From positions 1 through 10,891 of the forward strand of contig CAJTXC010000044.1 in NCBI GenBank assembly GCA_910580135.1: DNA of 10,891 bases, read 5' to 3'. A program made the position numbers and the translations under genes. The notes below the pieces were generated by a model. It was not told the DNA's origin. It searched no databases and worked only from the letters and a program-made list of their open reading frames with translations. This DNA is from an uncultured Bacilli bacterium. Its GTDB lineage: Bacteria; Bacillota_I; Bacilli_A; RF39; UBA660. Of this stretch, positions 6,086 to 10,891 are shown piece after piece. How positions within the stretch are numbered: the stretch's first letter is position 1; the number at the start of each line of letters is the position of its first letter.

Positions 6086-6114
6086 TTGCGTGCTTTTTAA
6101 ATAAATGCTACTAT
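6086..6114 (+). promoter_or_regulatory. Promoter of intact dinD
   Basis: TTGCGT (6086-6091) and TACTAT (6109-6114) are 17 bp apart, and TGC just before the -10 makes it extended. ATTTGC (6084-6089) and GCAAAT (6115-6120) form an inverted repeat around the whole promoter and could serve an operator. I see no Bacillus-type LexA box (CGAAC-N4-GTTCG), so SOS control is not demonstrated. Confidence 0.6.
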
Positions 6115-6135
6115 GCAAATGAAAGGAGCATTTAT

Positions 6136-6969
6136 ATGACAAATTTAACAAAATATAATAGAAGTATTTTTGAAAGTATTAAACATCTTAATAAAAATGG
6201 GGTTGAATATTGGGAGGCTAGAGAGCTTCAAAAAGCATTAGAGTATACACAGTGGCGTAGATTTGAATCTGTTATATATAAGGCTAAGGGAGCTTGTGAA
6301 AATAGTAAAATAGATATAGACGACCATTTTGCCAACGTTGGCAAAATGGTTAAAACAGGAGATTCTATAAGAAAAATTAAAGATTATAAATTATCAAGAT
6401 ATGCTTGCTATCTTATTGTACAAAATGGAGATCCTAGAAAAGAGGTAATTGCACTTGGTCAGACTTATTTTGCAGTACAAACAAGAAAACAGGAATTAAC
6501 CGAGAAAGAGTACAATCTTTTAAGTGAAGATGAAAAAAGATTTTATCAAAGGAATTTAACTAAGAAAGGTAATTATTGGCTTAATAAAGCTGCTAAAGAA
6601 GCGGGGGGGGTTAAAAATTTTGATAAGTTCCATAACGCTGGTTATAAAGGATTATATAATGGTGAAACAGCTAGTGATATAGCTAAAAGAAAAAAACTAA
6701 GATATAGAGAAGACATATTAGATAATATGGGAAGTGAAGAGTTAGCGGCTAACTTATTTAGAATTACTCAGACTGAAGCTAAATTAAAAAGAGATAAAAT
6801 AGATTCTGAAGGTGATGCTAACAAAACTCATTATAATATGGGAAAAGATATTAGAAATTTTATTCATAATCAAGGAGGTACTATGCCAGAAGAGTTACCT
6901 ACGCCAGAGAAAAGTTTAAAGGAATTAAATAAAAATAGTTTATTAAAAAAAATAAGTTTCTTTAAATAA
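6136..6969 (+). CDS. dinD: DNA damage-inducible protein D, intact copy
   Basis: The 277-residue protein matches E. coli DinD (274 residues) along its length: IFESIKHLNKNGVEYW, QWRRFESVIYKAKGACENS, DDHF, LSRYACYLIVQNGDP, ALGQTYFAVQTRKQEL, EDEKRFYQRN, FHNAGYKGLY, DNMGSEELAANLFR, TQTEAKLKRD and GGTMPEELPTPEKS. The first ~115 residues are BRO-N-like. In E. coli DinD is SOS-induced and acts against RecA-DNA filaments; activity here is inferred from homology. AAGGAG at 6123-6128 lies 7 nt before ATG 6136, and it has its own promoter. Two features are odd. A perfect 28-bp palindrome encodes residues near His64-Val72. A run of eight G at 6603-6610 encodes Gly157-Gly158, where the family and the dead copy have a single Gly (AGV). 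Slippage there would truncate the protein. A pseudogene paralogue lies at 1184-2000. Confidence 0.92.
   Translation: MTNLTKYNRSIFESIKHLNKNGVEYWEARELQKALEYTQWRRFESVIYKAKGACENSKIDIDDHFANVGKMVKTGDSIRKIKDYKLSRYACYLIVQNGDPRKEVIALGQTYFAVQTRKQELTEKEYNLLSEDEKRFYQRNLTKKGNYWLNKAAKEAGGVKNFDKFHNAGYKGLYNGETASDIAKRKKLRYREDILDNMGSEELAANLFRITQTEAKLKRDKIDSEGDANKTHYNMGKDIRNFIHNQGGTMPEELPTPEKSLKELNKNSLLKKISFFK
6323..6350. repeat. Perfect 28-bp palindrome inside dinD
   Basis: ACCATTTTGCCAAC (6323-6336) is followed with no spacer by its exact reverse complement, ending at 6350. It encodes the HFANVGKMV segment. In the decayed copy the corresponding stretch, from just after the Phe codon, is missing. Confidence 0.9.
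6603..6610 (+). repeat. G8 homopolymer tract inside dinD
   Basis: Eight consecutive G in a strongly AT-rich gene encode the end of Ala156, then Gly157, Gly158 and the start of Val159. Five G would give the family-typical Ala-Gly-Val, so the tract is longer by exactly one codon. It is a candidate slippage site. Confidence 0.8.
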
Positions 6970-6982
6970 TTCATGTAATATA

Positions 6983-6991
6983 TGTTATAAT
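6983..6991 (+). promoter_or_regulatory. Extended -10 promoter of dnaD
   Basis: TGTTATAAT, identical to the element before cca, begins 13 nt after the dinD stop. The predicted start near 6998 coincides with the AAGGAG ribosome site, so the leader would be about 14 nt. No good -35 is visible. No terminator separates dinD from dnaD, so readthrough could also supply this gene. Confidence 0.5.
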
Positions 6992-7011
6992 TCCATTAAG
7001 GAGTGATTATC

Positions 7012-7659
7012 ATGTTGAAAAAAGAATTCTTAGAACAATTAGATAATGAAAACCATTATACCGTTTCTAAATTTGTTTTATCTTATTCAAAAGAATTAGG
7101 CTTAGACATGAACTCACTTATATTACTTATATACTTTTTAAATAAACCAAATAAGACAATATTTGATTATAAAAAAATTATTAGCGACTTAAATTTTACA
7201 GAAAAAGAATTATTGGATGCTATATCAATATTAAAAGATAAAAACATATTATTAATATTAATGGAAAAAAATGATTCGGGCGTATTAGAAGAAAAGATAG
7301 ACATAAGCTTATTTTATGAAATTATGTTTTCTAAAATACTTAATAGTGAAAAAGCAGAAGATACTCAAAAAGACTTATATGATAATTTCGAAAAAGAATT
7401 TGGAAGAACATTATCTCCTATGGAATATGAAATAATAAATAATTGGAAAGAACAAAAAATAAGTAATGAACTTATTTTATCCGCCTTAAAAGAAGCTGTT
7501 TTTAACGGTGTTAATAATTTGAGGTACATTGATAAAATACTTTATGAATGGAATAAAAAAGGAATAAAAAAATTATCAGAAGTTCGATTGAAAGAAAAGG
7601 AAAAAGAAGAATCCAAAGATGAAGAAACTTATGAATATGATTGGCTAAATGAAGACTAA
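7012..7659 (+). CDS. dnaD: DnaD-type replication initiation protein
   Basis: The 215-residue protein has the two DnaD-family parts. An N-terminal winged-helix region (about 1-105; FDYKKIISDLNFTEKELLDAI) is the oligomerisation half. The C-terminal DnaD/DnaB2 domain (about 122-185) contains EFGRTLSPMEYEIINNW and the family hallmark YxxxILxxW as YIDKILYEW (172-180), followed by an acidic/basic tail. In Bacillus DnaD acts with DnaA and DnaB at oriC and in restart to load the helicase; the same role is inferred. I start at ATG 7012, 8 nt after AAGGAG (6998-7003), because the in-frame GTG at 7003 overlaps that ribosome site. It converges on ponA. In Bacillus dnaD also lies near ponA and recU, with nth between, so gene order backs the call; nth is absent here. 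Confidence 0.88.
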   Translation: MLKKEFLEQLDNENHYTVSKFVLSYSKELGLDMNSLILLIYFLNKPNKTIFDYKKIISDLNFTEKELLDAISILKDKNILLILMEKNDSGVLEEKIDISLFYEIMFSKILNSEKAEDTQKDLYDNFEKEFGRTLSPMEYEIINNWKEQKISNELILSALKEAVFNGVNNLRYIDKILYEWNKKGIKKLSEVRLKEKEKEESKDEETYEYDWLNED

Positions 7660-7674
7660 TATTAGTCTTTTTTT
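7652..7674 (+). terminator. Terminator of dnaD overlapping its stop codon
   Basis: The palindrome AAGACTAATATTAGTCTT (7652-7669) includes the dnaD stop and continues into a T run to 7674. In RNA it would fold as a hairpin with a small AT loop. Confidence 0.8.
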
Positions 7675-7681
7675 GTAATAT

Positions 7682-7707
7682 AAAAGAATGTCTCTTTCGA
7701 AACATTC
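7682..7707 (-). terminator. Terminator of ponA directly after its stop codon
   Basis: Read on the minus strand, GAATGTTTC-GAAA-GAGACATTC forms a 9-bp stem (one G-U pair) closed by a GNRA-type loop and followed by TTTTA. It abuts the TAG of ponA with no gap and faces the dnaD terminator eight bases away. Confidence 0.8.
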
Positions 7708-10467
7708 CTATTGTGATTGTGTTGAAGAAGATGTGGTTGTTTGTTCAGTGGCTCTTACGGTAACAGTTCTACTTGCTGTTTTTGTTTTACCTGAATAAGT
7801 TATTTTATATGTTAACTTATAATTACCTGGTGTGCTTAAATCTACGTGCCCAGATTCTAAAGTAATTGTGCAGTTATCCGTAACATCTACAGAATTATAT
7901 AAAACGATAATTGGTTTATTATCATTAAATTGTTTTCCTGAGGTATCTTGATCAACTGTACTATTACTTATTTTTACATCAAAATCAGATGTTACTGTTA
8001 CTTTATGTTCAACACCTTTGCTTCGGTTATTTTTGTAATTAGAATATGCGGTGTAAACTATGTATATAGGGTTTGAGTAATTAGTTGTATGAGTATATGA
8101 ACTAGATGTTGTAGAACCAACGTAAGATTCTTTTCCGCTAGAACCATCTTTAACATATATATCATATCCTAATGTTCCATAACTATCATCAAAGTTAAGA
8201 TTTAACATGTCTTCGGCAGTTAAACCATTCCAATTAAGAGTTACTGTATTACCAGATACTTTGCTTGATAAATTACTTACACTTGGAAGTTTATCTTCAG
8301 CTTCATTTGCAGTTTCTTTAGGCGATGTACCTTTTCTAAAGAAACCTGTTACTTTCATACCTTCTGGTGTATAAGCACCTGCTAACTTAAGAGGCATTGA
8401 ATTTTTTACTACTTGAACAGTTTCAATGCTTGAAGGAACGTTAAAAGCGCTACCATCTTTATCAAATAAGTTATTAGCTAAGTTTCTATAAAATCTATCA
8501 CGAGTTGTCCAAGATGCTGTTGTACTATGATATTCTTTATAAATTCTATCATAACCATACCACATTGTTAAAGTATATTTTGGAGTATAACCACATACCC
8601 ATAAATCATTAACTGCATTTCTAGATAATCCTTTATTTATTCTTGTTGCTTCATCGAAGTTACTTGTACCAGTTTTTGCAGCGGTAGCAACACCACCTAC
8701 GTTAGCAGCACTTCTTGCAAGTCCTTCGGTAGCAGACCAGTTAAGTGCATAGTTTATTATGTATGCGGTAGAGTCATTCATTACTCTTGTTTTATCCGAT
8801 TTTGTTTCGACAACTTCGTCAGTTTCTTTATAAATGAATTTTTTTATTGTATGTGGTTTAATGTAATATCCACCATTTGAGAAAGCTCCATAAGCACCCG
8901 CCATTGTCATAGGACTATTTCTTGATTCGTCTTTTTTTGTTGAACCAGTAAACGCTCCAATACTATGTGCTTCATGAATTTTTCCGTTTTCAACTTCTGG
9001 AGTAAGACCTAAATCAGTTGCAAACTTAAGTATTTTATCATTACCAGCTTCACTTGATACTTGTTGGAAAGTTTTTAATGCTGTTATGTTTCTTGATAAA
9101 CCAAGAGCTTGATACATCGGCAATATCCCTTTATATCCGCCATCTGAGTTAGAAATTTTTGTTCCATTGCTGTATGAATGTGGTTCGTCATTAATGTAAT
9201 TAACGCTTCCCCAACCAAGGTACTCAACAGCTGGTCCATAGTCAAATATTGGCTTTGCGGTTGAACCTATTTGTTTATTAGTTTGAGTTGCAAAGTTAAA
9301 TGAACGTTCTGTATTTTTATTTCTTCCTGCACCAACTGCTATTACTTCGCCAGTTGCCGATTCAGTCATTACAATACCAGCTTGAGCTTTTTCATTTTCC
9401 CAAGTCCATGCCTCACCATTCATTACTTTATTAACGAAATCTTGTTTTTCTTTATTCATCGCTGTGTAAATTTTAAGTGGGGTAGTATATGGGTTTAAAT
9501 TATATTCGTTTTCTAATTCTTCTACCACTGTATCTATATAACCTTGGTATTGTGAATAAGCGCTATTAGTTTGTTCTGTTTTGATATATGAAGTAATAGG
9601 ATTAGCTTGAGCTATTTTTCTTTCTTCATTGGTAATGTAACCATGTCTTTCCATTAAATATAAAACGGTTTGTCTTCTTTTTTCTGCACGTTCTGGATAA
9701 TTATATGGATTATAATAAGTAGGTGATTGAAATAATCCTGCAATAAATGATGCTTCTGCTAAATTAAGCTCACTAACTGATTTTCCAAAGTAGTTAAGTG
9801 ATGCTTGCTCAACGCCATAAGCTCCATTTCCTAAATAAGAATCGTTTACGTAAAGTTTTATTATTTCTTTTTTAGTATATTTTTTTTCTACTTTAAATAT
9901 AGAAAGATATATATCAGTAAATTTTCTTACTATTCCTTTAAATCCTGATGCTTCAGTAGAAGTATAGTTATTTTTTACTATTTGCATGGTAAGAGTAGAT
10001 GCTCCCCCAGCGTCCCTACCTAAAAGCTGACCAAGACTAGCTTTAGCAAATCTTGCTAAGTCAAAACCATTATGTTGGAAAAATCTTGAATCTTCTGTTG
10101 CAATTATTGCATCTATTAAAACCTCTGGTAAATCGTCATATTCAATTTCGGTTCTATTTTCATTTCCCATTTTTGATATTAGGTTTCCGTCAGTATCATA
10201 TAACTCTGACATTTGAGTAAATTTTAAGTTGTTTGGATCAAACTTTGGTGCTTTAATAACAACGTATGCAAAGAAAACTATCATTATTGATACAAACGCT
10301 ATTACACCAACTAATAAAACGTTTAAGATCATTCTTTTTTTCTTACTCATTTTGTTAGTACTAGTTTTTCTTTCTTTGTTTGCAGTAACCTTTCTTTGAA
10401 TGCTTTTTGCTTTACTTTTAATATTACTTGTAATTTTACTTGATTTACTACTTCTTTTTTTCATCAT
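7708..10467 (-). CDS. ponA: Class A penicillin-binding protein (PBP1A) with Ig-like C-terminus
   Basis: This 919-residue bifunctional wall synthase has a basic Ser/Lys-rich cytoplasmic tail (1-45) and one membrane helix (about 46-70). The GT51 glycosyltransferase (about 85-270) has catalytic Glu125 in ATEDSRFFQH, GGASTLTMQIVKN and YLGNGAYGVE. The transpeptidase (about 360-665) has nucleophile Ser402 in STAK (402-405), SRN at 458-460 and KTGTS at 598-602. After about 725 comes an extracellular tail: a fibronectin III-like domain (about 728-825), a Big_3/DUF5011-like domain (about 828-905; VDVTDN, VDLSTPGNYKLTYKI) and a Thr/Ser/Gln-rich end. It polymerises lipid II and cross-links the peptides outside the membrane. 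ATG 10467 has GGAGGT 8 nt upstream; the second codon is also ATG. It follows recU with two bases between, the order known from Bacillus, and probably shares its transcript. Confidence 0.95.
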   Translation of the reverse strand: MMKKRSSKSSKITSNIKSKAKSIQRKVTANKERKTSTNKMSKKKRMILNVLLVGVIAFVSIMIVFFAYVVIKAPKFDPNNLKFTQMSELYDTDGNLISKMGNENRTEIEYDDLPEVLIDAIIATEDSRFFQHNGFDLARFAKASLGQLLGRDAGGASTLTMQIVKNNYTSTEASGFKGIVRKFTDIYLSIFKVEKKYTKKEIIKLYVNDSYLGNGAYGVEQASLNYFGKSVSELNLAEASFIAGLFQSPTYYNPYNYPERAEKRRQTVLYLMERHGYITNEERKIAQANPITSYIKTEQTNSAYSQYQGYIDTVVEELENEYNLNPYTTPLKIYTAMNKEKQDFVNKVMNGEAWTWENEKAQAGIVMTESATGEVIAVGAGRNKNTERSFNFATQTNKQIGSTAKPIFDYGPAVEYLGWGSVNYINDEPHSYSNGTKISNSDGGYKGILPMYQALGLSRNITALKTFQQVSSEAGNDKILKFATDLGLTPEVENGKIHEAHSIGAFTGSTKKDESRNSPMTMAGAYGAFSNGGYYIKPHTIKKFIYKETDEVVETKSDKTRVMNDSTAYIINYALNWSATEGLARSAANVGGVATAAKTGTSNFDEATRINKGLSRNAVNDLWVCGYTPKYTLTMWYGYDRIYKEYHSTTASWTTRDRFYRNLANNLFDKDGSAFNVPSSIETVQVVKNSMPLKLAGAYTPEGMKVTGFFRKGTSPKETANEAEDKLPSVSNLSSKVSGNTVTLNWNGLTAEDMLNLNFDDSYGTLGYDIYVKDGSSGKESYVGSTTSSSYTHTTNYSNPIYIVYTAYSNYKNNRSKGVEHKVTVTSDFDVKISNSTVDQDTSGKQFNDNKPIIVLYNSVDVTDNCTITLESGHVDLSTPGNYKLTYKITYSGKTKTASRTVTVRATEQTTTSSSTQSQ

Positions 10468-10469
10468 GA

Positions 10470-10891
10470 TTAATTACCTCCAAAATATAATTTATCTATT
10501 ACTTTTATATAGTCTATTCTAGGACTATACTTTATTTTAATCATTGTACCATATTCTTTGAAAAAATCTATTGGAATTGATTTTCTTTCATTATTTTTAA
10601 TAAATTCTTCAAGCAAGTTTGTGTCCAAAAAATATGTTTCATCTAGCACAGTAAACCTTACTATTATAAAAGAGATTGCTCCTTTATTTTTAACGTTTAT
10701 TAGATGATTAATTTGGTGTTTGTGAATGTTTGCCAAAGAAAAGGATGTTTTACTTGTTGTTTCCTTAGCTTCAAAATCAATATATTTGCCATTATATATA
10801 CCATTATAATCAGTGGTTGAAGGAGTTTCAAAATAGGCTTCTTTTATTTTTCCTGCTTTATAATCAACGTTAACTAATTTTATTGGTGTAG
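10470..10891 (-). CDS. recU: Holliday junction resolvase RecU (N-terminal part outside window)
   Basis: The frame stays open from the right edge to TAA at 10470-10472, giving 139 residues against about 200 for the family, so roughly the first third is off the window. The TTG at 10734-10736 is an internal Leu codon, not a start. Catalytic motifs are readable: STTDYNGIYNGKYIDFEAKE holds the conserved Asp and the E-x-K metal site, followed by KTSFSLANIHKHQINHL. RecU cuts four-way junctions during recombinational repair and modulates RecA in Bacillus. Its final codons (Phe-Gly-Gly-Asn) also spell the ribosome site of ponA, and the stop lies two bases before ponA's start, so the two are tightly coupled. 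Confidence 0.93.
   Translation of the reverse strand, partial: TPIKLVNVDYKAGKIKEAYFETPSTTDYNGIYNGKYIDFEAKETTSKTSFSLANIHKHQINHLINVKNKGAISFIIVRFTVLDETYFLDTNLLEEFIKNNERKSIPIDFFKEYGTMIKIKYSPRIDYIKVIDKLYFGGN
10476..10481 (-). promoter_or_regulatory. ponA ribosome binding site inside the end of recU
   Basis: On the minus strand GGAGGT forms the Gly-Gly codons of the RecU C-terminus and sits 8 nt before the ponA ATG. It fixes the ponA start and ties the RecU tail sequence to ponA translation. Confidence 0.8.

Noticed and set aside
10734..10736. TTG as the start of an 88-aa minus-strand gene
   Set aside because: The frame continues upstream to the window edge with perfect RecU motifs (STTDYNG, DFEAKE), so this TTG is an internal Leu codon.
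1..10891. CRISPR arrays, tRNA/rRNA genes, riboswitches
   Set aside because: No regularly spaced repeats, cloverleaf sequences or recognisable aptamer elements were seen on either strand.

Overview
The window is AT-rich DNA from a low-GC Gram-positive bacterium (Bacillota). The evidence is a recU-ponA pair and a dnaD gene laid out much as in Bacillus, an HU protein of HBsu type, strong GGAGG ribosome sites, and an LPxTG surface protein with its own sortase. TGA ends genes and every Trp codon checked is TGG, so the standard bacterial code applies and a sequenced Mollicute with code 4 is ruled out. A wall-bearing, probably gut-associated Bacilli or Erysipelotrichales-like lineage fits best, but no species can be named.

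Layout. (1) 1-1104: the end of a probable MqsR-type toxin gene overlaps by ATGA a zinc-ribbon/HTH/Panacea antitoxin gene, closed by a terminator. (2) 1119-2000: a decayed dinD copy with one frame-shifting deletion and one nonsense codon. (3) 2031-4420: an operon that begins with a near copy of the promoter/leader in front of the dead dinD. It encodes a 32-aa peptide, an unrecognised 88-aa protein, a secreted thioester-domain adhesin ending in LPNTG, and a sortase. (4) 4421-5966: HU, then tRNA CCA-adding enzyme. (5) 6086-6969: an intact dinD carrying two unusual internal sequences, a perfect 28-bp palindrome and a run of eight G. (6) 7012-7659: dnaD on the plus strand, converging on ponA (class A PBP) and recU on the minus strand. 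The two sides are separated by back-to-back terminators.

How it fits together. Genes 4535-10891 are mostly housekeeping: nucleoid, tRNA maturation, replication initiation, wall synthesis and recombination. Positions 1-4420 look accessory: toxin-antitoxin, a pseudogene and a surface adhesin cassette. The two dinD copies bracket the adhesin/HU/cca block. The most interesting signals are the tandem leader repeats (1119 and 2031), the palindrome at 6323-6350 whose position matches the deletion in the dead copy, the G8 tract at 6603-6610 that could switch dinD on and off, and the thioester adhesin/sortase cassette with two unknown small genes.
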